64,000 bases of DNA from Campanula takesimana (lineage: Eukaryota; Streptophyta; Magnoliopsida; Asterales; Campanulaceae), in NCBI GenBank assembly GCA_026119855.1, contig JAOWBW010000025.1:1178001-1242000 (forward strand), read 5' to 3'. The notes below the pieces were generated by a model. That model was not told where the DNA came from and did no database searches. It saw only the letters and a list, made by a program, of their open reading frames with translations. This document shows, one piece after another, positions 34,864-45,224 of the stretch. Both the position numbers and the translations under genes were made by a program. Within the stretch, counting starts at the first letter, position 1; each line of letters starts with the position of its first letter.

Positions 34864-35466
34864 ATGTAGGGAAGAATAATAGAGCATATGATGGATTTTT
34901 AGTCCCTTCTAAGAGGAGAGATGTTTTAAGTTTGGGCAAAGAGTCTTCTCTTGGGAATGTTAAGGAATGCTACTAGGCCCTCTCGATGTAATGTTAATAT
35001 TCGGCCGGACTCAAATGAATTGATTGGATCAATGTCATTTGGATTATCAACATATTCGGAATCGAGAAAGTATTGAAAAATACAAGTTCACTTGTTGACC
35101 ATGATTTGTGTTCAATGATATCGTGGACAAAGGGATTGTGACATATTTTAAATGGAATAACTATTTGGGGAGGTATGACGGTTTGCTAGATCCTAATCAT
35201 ATCTTATGGGTTCATGTTTGGACTCATTGCCAACATAGTGTAATCCTAGAGGGTCGCACACAAATAGAACGAATCCTAAAGGACTGAATTGGAATTATGG
35301 AAAATATGAGTCTTTCTGGACTGGCACGACCGCGCTGATTATTGAGCACGACCGTGCCAATAATCGGCATGTGAGACGGATGGCTCGACCCCTTTGGCAC
35401 GACCGTGCTGGTTATGAAGCACGACCGTGCTAGGAACGATCGTGCCGATTATAAAGCACGACCGTG
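34864..35466 (+). repeat. 5' LTR of copia element B, left part
   Basis: Sequence from about 34864 matches the B 3' LTR from 58835 onward, so the first 400 bp are missing. A run of GCACGACCGTGCC-type boxes lies at 35321-35466. The last five bases, CCGTG, are the T2 target duplication. Confidence 0.8.
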
Positions 35467-36070
35467 TGTAGATACCCCGGGGGAACCACAGCTTTGGCTA
35501 GAGCGCGTGAATTATCCTAGGATGTCTAACTTGTTTTTAGAGTCGCCACCTATGTTTTGAGGAACATAAGAAAAACTATTGATAATAGCCTAAGTTTGAT
35601 TACGAAAACAGAGATTCTTTGTTTGAGGTTCGGGGGTTAGGTTACGAGATGGGAAGTACCGAAACACCCATCTCGCCCAACTAAAGTTGGTCTTGCTTGA
35701 TCAAAATTTACATGAATGATAAACGTTCTTCTTCTTCTTCTTTAAATCATAAAAAGGGGTTTTAAAATAGAGTTTGGAATGTAGGAGATAACTCTTTAAC
35801 CGACCTCAATGAGATGAGGTGATCATTAGAGTCATGTCCCAAAATGATTTGGGTGATTGCACTTTGATAAAACAAAAAGAAAGAGAAAAGAGATGAAGTT
35901 AAGAAGAGGAAAGAAATAACTTTACCTAGACTTCAAGAGACTTCAAACACTTCTTGATGAATTCTTTGGAGAAATCCTTTGGAAATGCTTTGTAAGTGTG
36001 AAATTTTAGTGTCTTATTGAGAATGTAAGATTGAGAGCCCAAGGTCCTTGAAAATGGAGGTAAAGGGGGG

Positions 36071-36078
36071 TTTTTATA
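36071..36078 (-). promoter_or_regulatory. TATA box of the T2 LTR
   Basis: CC-TATAAAAA on the minus strand. The other LTR keeps TATAAAA at 49881-49887. The nearest GC box lies about 120 bp upstream in element direction. Confidence 0.6.
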
Positions 36079-36197
36079 GGTGAAAGAGAGATGTTTTTGG
36101 TCCAAAACTCAGTCACCAAGAAATCTTTCCCGGGCAAAATCCTGTAAATTGAGCAAGGAAGAGAATCCTGGCCAGAAATCTGTAACCGACGCCCAGA

Positions 36198-36264
36198 GGC
36201 ACGCGCTTCCTGCTTTGGGGGCTGGAGGCGCGCGCGTCTGGATCCTCCTGTCGGAGGTGCGCGA
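36198..36264. promoter_or_regulatory. GCGCG box triad in the T2 3' LTR
   Basis: Three boxes, GGCACGCGC, GGCGCGCGCG and GGTGCGCGAC, begin at 36198, 36227 and 36256. The pitch is 29 and 29 bp. The matching triad of the 5' LTR lies at 50008-50070. Role unproven. Confidence 0.6.
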
Positions 36265-36454
36265 CTCAGAGAAGGCGATTTTGACAGAATGGACTAGAAA
36301 GTCAGCCCTGTTATTCACTTTAGTCCCTGTACTTAACGAAGTCAGTCAGGAACTTAACGGAAGTGACAGAAACTAACGAGAAACACTTAAAATGGGGAGA
36401 AACACAAGATCAAATGTGGAATCGGGGTGAGCGGTCCAAGGCGGGGTGTCTACA

Positions 36455-36467
36455 GAGCCCCTCGGCG
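36455..36467 (-). other. Polypurine tract of T2
   Basis: On the minus strand CGCCGAGGGGCTC directly precedes the TGTAGACACC start of the 3' LTR. Confidence 0.8.
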
Positions 36468-36630
36468 ATATGGATTGCAAAGCAAAACGCGTCGACGAAA
36501 GTTAAAAACACCCGCCGAGGACATCACTAAGAAAAAGCAAAGACTCGATGAAAGCAGGAATTTGAAATTGCGAGAGATAGTGGTGCGCTCCCTGTGTGAG
36601 CGGCTTTTTTGATAGAGGGGGTGGCATGAT

Positions 36631-37165
36631 CCGTTAGGTGAACCTGCCGGCTGAATATGTTGAATGAGGCCGTTAGTGAACCTTTGAACGAGGCCGTTAG
36701 TGAACCTTTGGAGAGGCCGTTAGTGAACCTTTGAAGAGGCCGTTAGTGAACCTTTGAGGAGGCCGTTAGTGAACATTTGAGGACGAATCCGTTAGTGAAA
36801 TCCGTTGATGAGGCCGTTAGTGAGCCCTTGAATGAGGCCGTTAGTGAACCTTTGAAGAGGCCGTTGGTAAACCTTTGTAGAGGCCGTTGGTGAACCTTTG
36901 AAGAGGCCGTTAGTGAACCTTTGAAGAGGCCGTTGGTGAACCTTTGAAGAGGCCATTAGTGAACCTTTGAAGAGGCCGTTAGTGAACCTTTGAGGAGGCC
37001 GTTAGTGAACCTTTGAGGATGAATCCGTTAGTGAACCCTTGAATGAGGCCGTTAGTGAACCTTTGTAGAGGCCGTTGGTGAACCTTTGAGGAGGCCGTTA
37101 GTGAACCTGTGAAGAGGCCGTTGGTGAACCTTTGTTGACGAATTCGTTAGTGAAATTCGTTGATG
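36631..37165. repeat. 21-bp minisatellite of T2
   Basis: More than twenty units of about 21 bp share GGCCGTTAGTGAACCTTTG. Occasional units carry GAATCCGTTAGTGAA instead, giving a higher-order mixture. It lies between the polypurine tract and the antisense PMD gene, in the region known to be hypervariable and array-rich in Tat elements. Confidence 0.9.
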
Positions 37166-37412
37166 AAATATTGCTTTGAAGTCGCGTGCCACTTGGAGTC
37201 ACACTTGACTTTTTTGACTTGTGGGGTGCGGGCACAGTTGACCGCGACCAGAAGGATGTTCCTGTTGGGGATGAAATGTTGAGATTGACTCTTGAGGGGG
37301 TATGGTACCCGTGACAGAACTTAGGGAGTTTGGAATCCGTGGGGAAACATTGATGCTGTGCATGGATTCTTGCATGGGAGACCGCTTCTGAACCTGCCTG
37401 ATGATGGGAAGA

Positions 37413-37503
37413 GCGCGCGTCTGGACATCGTTGTGGGATGCGCGCGCCTCGGATGAGTTTGTCGGGGGGCGCGCGCCTGGCGCATAAGTTCAGCATATTT
37501 AAA
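37413..37503 (+). promoter_or_regulatory. GCGCG box triad and TATA-like box before the PMD gene
   Basis: Boxes GCGCGCGT, GCGCGCGCC and GGCGCGCGCC begin at 37413, 37440 and 37469 (pitch 27 and 29 bp). TATTTAAA follows at 37496-37503, 139 bp before the ATG at 37635. The arrangement fits a promoter for the antisense gene, as inference. Confidence 0.55.
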
Positions 37504-37634
37504 CAGACGGTTCACTGTTTTCGGCGAGTTTTTAAAATTTTGAAGAACCCTCCAAATTCCAAACCAAATTTTCACGGAGAAATCACCCCAAAACACTTTC
37601 TTGCTGCTCTAGGATCAATTCCGTCACAGAAACG

Positions 37635-40040
37635 ATGTCGGATCGTCAACAATCTCCTCCGTTCGAGATGCCACAGGGCGAGGAGCCCGAAATTGGGGTT
37701 GAAGCTATGGACCCGAGCTTGCTTACCTTCCGGCCTCATACCCACATTTCTCATTTCGTGACTTCGGGTTTGGTAAGAATGCCTCACCTTTCTTGTCGAT
37801 TTCGGATTTTATGAAGTTCCGTTTTTTACCCGAAATATTGTTGCAGCAACTTTATTGCTCATTCCTTGCATGTTGTTTATTGCTACTGATTTGTTGTAAG
37901 AAACATGTTGGGGCGCCCATTTTCATGTTCACACACTTGCTTGCACATTGCCCTGCCATTGAAATCTTTGTGTCGAATTCATTTGTTTTCTAGCAGTCAT
38001 GCTGATGAAATTTTCGTTGTTCCTTCTTTCCTTTCAGGAGTGGGCCCGTCTGACAGAGATTTGTGGTGGGGCTCATGGGCCCATCTCTATATGGAAGAGG
38101 TTGCCTAATAATGTTCGGGCCCGAGTTACAGGGACTCATTTTAGTCTTTTTGTCACCAACCTCCCAGCTTTGAAGAATGACCCCGATGTGGTCCAGGCAT
38201 TGAGGGAAAGATGGTGGGACACCACCCATACCTTCCATTTACCCATGGGCGAGGTGACTATGACGCCTACCGATTTCACATCTTTGACGGGCTTGCCGTT
38301 CATAGGGATGCCTATCCCTTTTGGTTTGAGAGGGGCTGTTCGGACTCCGGACGAGTTACTGGCTTTGGTTGACTGCCGGTTCGAGGTCAAGAATTCTCGA
38401 GTGACATGGGGGCGAATCCGGGCCTTTTTCGGCATCTTAATGGCTGAGGCTCGAGGTGTTACTGCTAATCGGGTCGATGCCGTGGCCCATTGCTTTATTT
38501 GGTACCTGTTATCCCATACTCTGTTTGCCAACGGGGGATCTTCTGCCTCTTTGGCTCTGCTCGACTTGTTAGTGGATCTGGACCAGATCGGCCAGTATAA
38601 CTGGGGCGCAGCGGGCTTAGCTGCTTGTTATCACGGCATGGATTTGACCAGCCGCTCGACCACTAGCTCGGTTACGGGCTTCAGCTTGCTGTGGGAGGTA
38701 TACCACTTACTGTCCCTTTTATATTCTCCTTGCCTTGGTCATAACTGCTTTTTTCGTTGACTGTCATTAACTTTGCTTCTGCCTCTTGTCTACAGCTCTG
38801 GGCCTTTGCTATCCTGAATCTGAGGGATTTCAAGATTGATAAGGAAGGCCAGCCCCAGTATCCGGACTGCGCACGGTGGGCGTACAAGAAGAGGAATGTG
38901 AGGACTGGTACGAACCCCATTAGTCTTACTTCGGCCCGACGGCATTTGGACACCTTGAGGTCTGAGTCCGTTGCCTTCTCTTTGTATCCGTGGAGATCAG
39001 TTCAGCACTGGTTTGAGCATACTCTTATTCCTACCCATTCTCGGCTTTTGATGAGTTCGGGTGAGTGCATGGCTCTGTATTTGGGAGACAGGGTGTTCTG
39101 GCAGCATGGTATCCAGGTGACAGATTTTACACCCCCCTCGTCCTGCAGTTCCAGACGTTCCTCCTTTCTGCCCTCGTAATTGGAGGTCACTTTCAGAGGC
39201 CGATCGCGCGGCATACATGGCAGGGATTGATGCCGTCCCTCACATTCACTTGGATCAGGATTATGGCCTCTTCAAGGAGAACAACTTGATGCAAGGCTTC
39301 ATGTTTGCTGATCCGAGGAGAACACAGGCTGCTCCTACGACCTCCGCTCGGTTTTATACTACCGGTGCCGGGTATTACTTTGATCCTCCTTTGCCTCCTC
39401 CCTACTACACTTATTCAAACTTCGGGGTCTTTGAGGAGCAGAGGGAGATTTTTCCCGAGGACATGTCACCAGAGAGAGAACCTCCTGCTCAGGCTGCTGT
39501 GGTATGTTTTTCTGACCATCTTTGCATTTCTCAGTTCCAGTCTTATTCTTCTGTCCCTGATGCAATTTTATTTTCTGCCCCCCGTTGTAACAGGTACCGG
39601 TAGCTGCTTATAGGCACTTGGGCAGACAGAACAAGGGGATGAGGAGGAGACTGCGTCATCTAGAGGAGAAAGTACTAGAGCTGTGCAGGGACATTGCCGA
39701 CATGACTAGAGAGGCTGCTAGTGCTGTCTCTGGTGCTGCGAGAGGAGCTGCCCGAGGTGCTCGAGGCATGAGACGAGGTTGCAGGGATGCTGCACTAGAT
39801 ATTGATGAGGCTGTCTCTTCAGCGAGGCAGTCGCTGAGCAGGAGTCTGAGCCGGGGAGGCAGTCAGAGCAGGGGTGGAGCCAGCCAGAGCAGAGGTGGTG
39901 CGAGTTCGTCTCGGCGGGTGCAGAAGAGGAGCCGGCATGAGATCAGAGTTGAGGAGTCTGGGTCTGAGGATGATGAAGATGATGATGATGATGAGGATGA
40001 TGATGATGATGAGGAGACCGAGAGCGGCAGCAGGGGGTGA
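37635..40040 (+). CDS. Plant mobile domain (PMD) protein carried antisense in T2, four exons
   Basis: Exons: 37635-37772, 38038-38697, 38796-39501 and 39594-40040, all with GT-AG introns (265, 98 and 92 bp) and phase-0 joins. The predicted product is about 649 residues. Exon 2 holds the plant mobile domain, with the conserved stretch ERWWDTTHTFHLPMGEV at about residues 103-119 and LTGLPFIGMPI after it. The domain continues in exon 3 (PWRSVQHWFEHTLIPTHSR, GECMALYLGDRVF). Exon 3 has one C too many in a C6 run (39131-39136). Without it the frame continues into RNWRSLSEADRAAYMAGI, so this copy is frameshifted or the base is a sequencing error. Exon 4 encodes a probable coiled coil (RRLRHLEEKVLELCRDIADM), Ser-Arg repeats, a basic patch and an Asp/Glu tail. 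PMD proteins act in the nucleus in silencing and genome stability, and many are TE-borne. The gene lies on the strand opposite T2 pol, so T2 transcripts keep its introns. Confidence 0.8.
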
Positions 40041-40358
40041 GCACAGTACTGGTGATGATGTGCCCGAGCTGTTGTGGCTGAGAGGATGAGGGATTGAAAC
40101 ACCTTTAATTTTGCCTGTAATAATATTTAACATGTATTTACAATCCTAGTTATCTTACTACTCATTTTATATTTTATTAGTGACTCGATTTTAGATGTCG
40201 ACCTTTACAAACAAATGTGTGCCCAAAGAATGCTTGTTGTTGATGCTTGAACTCCTTTTCGCTGCTGGGATTTGATTTTGCTGCAGGTTGGATATGTTGA
40301 AGTGCTTGGGTTCTGTTCTGAACTGACAAGGGCTATTTCTGTCTGAACTGCTGTCAAA

Positions 40359-40489
40359 GGCGCACGCGTTGGGCCTTGCTTGTAGCAGGCGCGCGGGTTG
40401 TGAATCCTTGGTCGGAGGCGCGCGCCTCTGGCCTGCTGAATTACAGCCCCTTTCTTTTTCTGATCAGAATGTTCCAACAGCTATAATTT
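40359..40489 (+). promoter_or_regulatory. GCGCG box triad and TATA-like box before the small antisense ORF
   Basis: Boxes GGCGCACGCG, GGCGCGCGGG and GGCGCGCGCC begin at 40359, 40388 and 40417, a pitch of exactly 29 and 29 bp. CTATAATTTT lies at 40481-40490, about 80 bp before the ATG at 40571. Promoter role is inferred from position. Confidence 0.5.
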
Positions 40490-40570
40490 TGAACCATTTT
40501 CGACCAGAATGGTCACACATCATTCTTCTGCAAACACTTTCTCCTCCTAAACCACAAAATTCTTGTCATA

Positions 40571-40990
40571 ATGGCCCCAATAACTTTCTCTTTTGAAGTC
40601 AAGGTTTCCGTCCCCGAGGGTGATAAGTCCGTTCCAATGGTGAACGTCGTTCCAGCTGTGGGGTCCGTCTCGATGGTGGAGAAGCGTCCGAGCGTTTTTG
40701 ATCGTTTGGGAAGGCCCAATGACGATGTTGTTGACCCCATGAGACCGGTGGTTCATGTGCGGGACTATAGACCCCGTCATTTTCCCAAGAAGAAGAAGGG
40801 TAAGGGAAATTCCTCCCTTGTGTGGAAGCGTCCCATGGTTGTCCCCGCTAAGGCTCCGCTTGATAAGGGCAAAGGGAAAGCCGTTGATGAAGCTCCGTCC
40901 CGTCCTAGCGTTTTCTCCCGTCTTGGTGGTCCCAAGAATGTTCCGTCCCCATCCAAGAAGCAATGGGTTCCCAAACCTAAGAAAGATTAG
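40571..40990 (+). CDS. Small basic protein, second antisense ORF of T2
   Basis: This 139-codon ORF lies on the strand opposite T2 pol, 530 bp after the PMD gene and just beyond the end of integrase. I do not recognise the family. Two near-copies of an 11-residue motif are visible, RPSVFDRLGRP at residues 39-49 and RPSVFSRLGGP at 111-121. Lysine-rich stretches (KKKKGKGN, KGKGKA) and a proline/lysine end (WVPKPKKD) suggest a nucleic-acid-binding or nuclear protein, but that is inference. I recall VF-RLG phrases from gag-like linkers of plant Ty3 elements but cannot verify it. The frame is uninterrupted. AATAAA signals follow at 41074-41079 and 41113-41118, which supports plus-strand transcription. 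A GC-box triad and a TATA-like box precede it. Confidence 0.5.
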   Translation: MAPITFSFEVKVSVPEGDKSVPMVNVVPAVGSVSMVEKRPSVFDRLGRPNDDVVDPMRPVVHVRDYRPRHFPKKKKGKGNSSLVWKRPMVVPAKAPLDKGKGKAVDEAPSRPSVFSRLGGPKNVPSPSKKQWVPKPKKD

Positions 40991-41000
40991 ATTTTTCTTT

Positions 41001-41410
41001 GTACCCCAAGAGATTGCAATTAAATTAGACCACTTTGTTTTAGGATTTAATGTTTTGATGTCTTTTGTTGCTCAATAAATCCGTTGTAATGGCTTGAATA
41101 ATTCATTGAATGAATAAAAATTGCATCTTGTTATTTGAAGTGAATTGGGTATTTTTGATATGTTTTAGACCGCACCCGAAGGTTGCCTACGTTCCTCCAG
41201 TTGGGAGGCTCAGGTCTCCGTAGTTCAAACAAACAAAGACCATTTTTTTTTTGTGTGCACCCTGTTTTTTGCCTAGACCGCCCTTTCGGGTTTTCAATCT
41301 AGCGGGCTTCTTTTTTGCACGTGCTCTAATTTTTGCCTAGGCCGCCCTTACGGGTTTTCAACCTAGAGAGCGATATTTTTTTTTTTTTTTTTTTTTATGG
41401 TCTTTGTTTA
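41001..41410. other. T2 spacer between pol and the antisense ORF
   Basis: Non-coding. It holds two AATAAA signals on the plus strand and an inverted copy of the GAACTACG...TACGTAGG-type motif (41180-41226, minus strand). Two copies of a CGCCCTT-CGGGTTTTCAA-CTAG phrase lie at 41280 and 41343. A T-run of about 26 bases lies at 41371-41397. Confidence 0.6.
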
Positions 41411-42851
41411 TTAAGCATAGAACCTCTTGAGCTTGTCGAGGTTGACCTCCTTTGGCAGCTGGTCACCATCTAAATCCACGAGTCGGACTGCACCGCCGCT
41501 TAGTATCTTTTTGACCACGTACGGACCGATCCATCGGGGTCCCCATTTCCCCAGGGGATTCATGGCATTAGGAGGATGTTGTCTTAAGACCAAATCCCCC
41601 ACATTGATGTTTCGAGGCTTCATCTTTTTGTTGAAAGCTCTTGCCATCCTTTGCTGATACGCCCTTGTGCGTTCGAGTGCTCTTAGCCTTTTCTCGTCGA
41701 GTAAGGCTAGCTGTTCATATCGACTTTGCATCCAGTCAACCTCGTTGACTTGATTCTCGAGGAGGACCCGTAGAGATGGGACTTCAAGTTCGATTGGGAG
41801 TACGGCTTCAGAACCATAGACTAATGCATAAGGAGTTTCTCCTGTTGCTGACCGTATTGATGTGCAGTAGCCCCACAATGCTAATGGTAGCTTCTCGGGC
41901 CAATCCCTTCCTGTTGAGGCCATTTTCTTGACGATGGTCTCGATGGTCTTATTTGCTGCTTCAACCGCGCCTTTTTCTTGGGGACGGTAAGGAGATGACT
42001 TGTGCTTGGTGATCTTGTATTCTACCAAAAGTGCATCCATTTCCTTCTCAAAGTGAGAGCGTTGTCGGAATGATTTCATGAGGCACGCCGTATCGGCACA
42101 TGATATTAATCTTTACAAATTCGGCCACTTTCTTGGCGTTGAGGGTCCGATAGGCTTGTGCTTTGACCCACTTTGTGAAGTAGTCGACGGCCACTAGGAC
42201 GAATGACTGCCCATTGCTTCCGGCAGGATGGACTTTACCGATGATGTCTATCCCCCAACAAGAGAAAGGCCAAGGTGTGACCATGTTGTAAAGTTGCGAG
42301 GGTGGAGCATGTTGCAGATTAGCATGGAATTGGCACTTGGCACACCTTTTGACTTTCTCGATACAGTCTCGTTCCATAGTGCTCCAATAGTAACCAATGC
42401 GGAGTATCTTCTTGACTAGCATAAACCCATTCATGTGGGGTCCACACTCTCCTTCGTGCACTTCACACATTATCTCTTGAGCTTCGGCCTCATTGGCGCA
42501 TAAGAGATTGATCCCGTCGTGGTGCCTTTTGTAGACTCGGTCCCCAATCAGTACGTACCGAGAGGCTAGCCTTTGCAGAGCCGCTTGAGACTTCTTATTG
42601 CTATTCTCGGGATAAGTGCCATCTTTGAGGAAATTCATGATATCCGAATACCACGAAGAGTTTGTTTGAACCTCGTTTATCTCGATACTCAAGCAGTACG
42701 CCGGACTGTTCCTTCGGGCAATTTTGAAAGGCTTCACCATTTTCCCTTTTGGCATTTCGACTAATGAAGCTATGGTGGCCAGTGCATCGGCGAAGCGATT
42801 TTTATCCCTTGGCAGGTAGTTGAAAGTGATCTCTTGGAATTGTTCAACCAA
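41411..42851 (-). pseudogene. pol: Integrase of T2, disrupted
   Basis: Integrase joins the new DNA copy to the chromosome. The frame from 42851 begins in the linker after RNase H (FNYLPRDKNRFADALATIA). It then shows the zinc-binding HHCC domain (HEGECGPHMNG to CAKCQFHA) and the catalytic core with WGIDIIGKVHP and VAVDYFTKWVKA. It ends by frameshift after YGVPHEII, near 42060, where the second catalytic Asp and GSHFE should follow. The next frame (42079-41411) continues with YRPQEKGAVEAANKTI, holding the catalytic Glu, and the Tat-type C-terminal module (GDLVLR, LGKWGPRWIGPYVV, LDKLKRFYA). It ends at a natural TAA at 41411. One frameshift therefore separates the core halves. Confidence 0.87.
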
Positions 42852-42872
42852 TTCTTCAAGGTGCTGACCATA

Positions 42873-43205
42873 CTATTGGAGGGTCGGGTCTTGGATTCGC
42901 CATTTACCCGATTGCTGATTGATAAGGAGCAAAGAGTCGCCGAATACTTCTAGTTCCGTGACGTTTCTCTCGAGAGCTGCTTCGAGCCCTGCTATCCATG
43001 CTTCGTACTCGGCAATGTTGTTGGTAGCTTCGAATTCCAGACGGATGGCAATGGGAGTGTAGATGTCTTTTGGATCGACAAGCAGTACTCCTATACCAAA
43101 ACCGTGTTTATTGGCGGCGCCATCGAAAAAAAGTTGCCACTTATTTTCCTCGGTTGCAGTACAAATTAAATGCTCGTCGGGGAACTGTACGTCTTCCCCC
43201 TTCAC
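42873..43205 (-). pseudogene. pol: Second, archaeal-type RNase H of T2
   Basis: This domain lies between the standard RNase H and integrase. It begins WQLFFDGAANKHGFGIGVLL, with the first catalytic Asp in FFDGA. It continues EFEATNNIAEYEAWIAGLEAAL, with the catalytic Glu, and ends VFGDSLLLINQ with the next Asp. A second, archaeal-like RNase H in this place is specific to the Tat lineage and is the strongest evidence for the assignment. The frame ends in a stop at 42873, after which the integrase linker resumes in another frame. The three acidic residues are present. Confidence 0.85.
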
Positions 43206-43866
43206 TTCGTCACACGGAATTCGGCAAGCTGGTCACTGAACACTTTCCCCCTAACGGATTTTAGTGTAACGTAAGCGATATCATAGCCGACGAGCATGAA
43301 GTACCATTTGGCTATTCTTGTTGACATGAAAGGCTTCTCGAAGATGTAGCGGAGCGGGTCCACCTTTGCAACTAACTTGATCGGAAAGCTTCCATATAGT
43401 GTTTGAGCTTTTGAGTAACCCAAACCAATGCTGCACATGACTTCTCTAAGACAGAGTAGTTCTTTTCGCCTCCTTGGAATCGGCGACTGACAAAATAAAT
43501 GGCATTCTCCTTTGTGGACTCTCGTTGCTCTTGTGCTAACATAGCCCCTAGGGCTTCATTATTGACAGTGAGATAGAGCAAAAGAGGCTTCTCCTTATGC
43601 GGCGGAACTAGAACAGGAGGGCACGTCAAGTAATGCTTCACTTGGTCGAAGGCTTCTTGGCACGCGTCGGTCCATTCTAGAGCAACATTCTTCTTGAGTA
43701 GCTTGAAGATTGGCTCGCACATAGAAGTGAGTTGTTGCACAAACCGACTGATGTATTGCAGTCTGCCCATGAAACCTTTGATCTCTTTCTGCGTCTTTGG
43801 AGGAGGCATGTCAATGATTGCCTTGATTTTGGAGGGATCTACTTCAATTCCCCTTTCAGTGACCAT
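43202..43866 (-). pseudogene. pol: Connection and standard RNase H of T2, frameshifted
   Basis: The frame from 43866 contains VDPSKIKAI, KEIKGFMGRLQYISRFV and the RNase H start LLLYLTVNNEALGAML, followed by YFVSRRFQGGEKNYSVLEKSCAALVW. The usual first catalytic Asp of RNase H is Thr or Val in the phrase LYLTVNNEA, as is common in Tat elements where the first RNase H is degenerate. A frame change near 43400 leads to the second frame (43438-43202), with DPLRYIFEKPFMSTRIAKW and the remaining connection. It is non-functional as it stands. Confidence 0.82.
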
Positions 43867-43884
43867 ATAGCCAAGGACTTTGCC

Positions 43885-45224
43885 TCAGATAACCCCGAAC
43901 GTGCACTTTGCAGGGTTGAGCCTCATCTTGTGTTGACGAAGCCTTTCGAAGAACTTGCGGAGATCGATTAAATGTTGACCATCGGTCCCTTTGGAGTGAA
44001 TGATCATGTTGTCCACATAGACCTCGATTTCTTTGTGAATCATATCATGGAACAAGTCTGTCACGGCTCTTTGGTAGGAAGCCCCAGCGTTTCTTAACCT
44101 AAATGGCATGACTGTGTAGCAAAAGGTACCCCACGGTGTTGTGAAGGCTGTCTTATGTTGATCTTCCTCGGCCATAACCCATCCATGAATGAGCGAACCT
44201 CGTAGGCAGCAGTGGAGTCGACCAGCATGTCGATGTTAGGGAGTGGAAAATCATCTTTCGGGGAAGCTTTGTTCAAATCCTGGAAGTCCACACAAACTCG
44301 AACCTTGCCATTTGCCTTTCTGACTGTCACGATGTTGGCTAACCATGTCGGATACTCGATAACCTTGATGAAACCCACACTGAGGAGCTTCTCGATCTCT
44401 TCTTTGACTTGCAAAGACCATTCTGGCTTGATCTTTTTGAGCTTCTGTTTTACTGGCTTGGCATCTTCTCTGATCGGAATTCTGTGCTCCGCTACCTTTC
44501 TGTCCAAACCCGGCATGTCTTTGTATGACCATGCGAACACATCCACAAATTCTTTGAGCAGTGCAGTCAGTCTGTCTCTGTCGTCCCCCTTGAAGAAGCT
44601 TCCGATCTTAGTTTCCCTTGGCTCTTCGTCGGTACCCAGATTAATAACATGCAATTCTTCGTCAGCCCCTGGACCATTTTCACCACGGCTACGGACCTGT
44701 TGAGCAAGTTCATTTAAGTATGTTGTGTTTTTGTGGTCTATTTCATCATAATTTGAATCGTTATTAACTTGTTCATTAAGTTCATTATTAGTTAATTCAT
44801 CATTTATGATATTTGCAATCCCAGGGTACTCAGAAATATCAAATTTTTCATTAGCAAAGAAAGGAAACACACGCTTGGCTATGGCCTCCATATCCTCTTG
44901 GGTGAGGGTATTAGAGACACTCTCGGACTCGAAAGTAAGTGTGAGCCGCTCTTCCTTTGTTGCTGTGCGGGGTATGTAACCCATTTCTTGGACTAAGAAT
45001 TCCTCGGATACCACGGGCCCTTTCGTAGAATACCAATTGTTGATCGGCTCAGAGCTTGGCGGGATCTCACTGATAGTCTCATTCATGATGACGGTGTCAT
45101 GTATGGCGTTGACTTGGCATTCATTCATTATGGCAAGCTCTTCGAACATGGAGGCTAAATCTGTCGGTTCTTCCCCACGATGATTTCTGTCTCGGACTCT
45201 ATAGTCACCTTCCTTCCCCACCAT
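43885..45224 (-). pseudogene. pol: Reverse transcriptase of T2, frameshifted, active site changed
   Basis: The frame from 45224 starts in an acidic linker. It enters reverse transcriptase with DVFAWSYKDMPGLD, then PVKQKLKKIKPEW and VRKANGKVRVCVDFQDLNKA. It shifts frame near 44160-44180. The next frame (44175-43885) continues KTAFTTPWGTFCYTVMPFRLRNAGASYQRAV. The catalytic box at 44008-44019 reads YVDN instead of YVDD, because GAC has become AAC. That single G-to-A change would remove one metal-binding Asp. The frame ends in a stop at 43885. Both lesions make the enzyme inactive. Confidence 0.87.

Larger units (their letters stand above)
35467..36454 (-). repeat. 3' LTR of T2
   Basis: The 988-bp repeat reads TGTAGACACC to ...GGTATCTACA on the minus strand. 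It holds three GCGCG boxes at 36198, 36227 and 36256, upstream (in element direction) of a TATAAAAA box at 36071-36078. A CTT microsatellite lies at 35728-35745. Confidence 0.92.

Noticed and set aside
36427..36612. Arg/Lys-rich ORF of 61 codons
   Set aside because: It starts in the LTR and crosses the polypurine tract. No family is recognised and no promoter fits.
37098..37496. 132-codon minus-strand ORF
   Set aside because: It overlaps the GC-box triad and the minisatellite and shows no domain.
39117..39151. A 35-bp intron explaining the PMD frame change
   Set aside because: GT and AG are present, but 35 bp is shorter than plant introns. One extra C in the adjacent run explains the shift more simply.
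37635..40040. PMD gene as an ordinary host gene
   Set aside because: It lies wholly inside T2, between pol and the 3' LTR, within intact target duplications, so it is element cargo.
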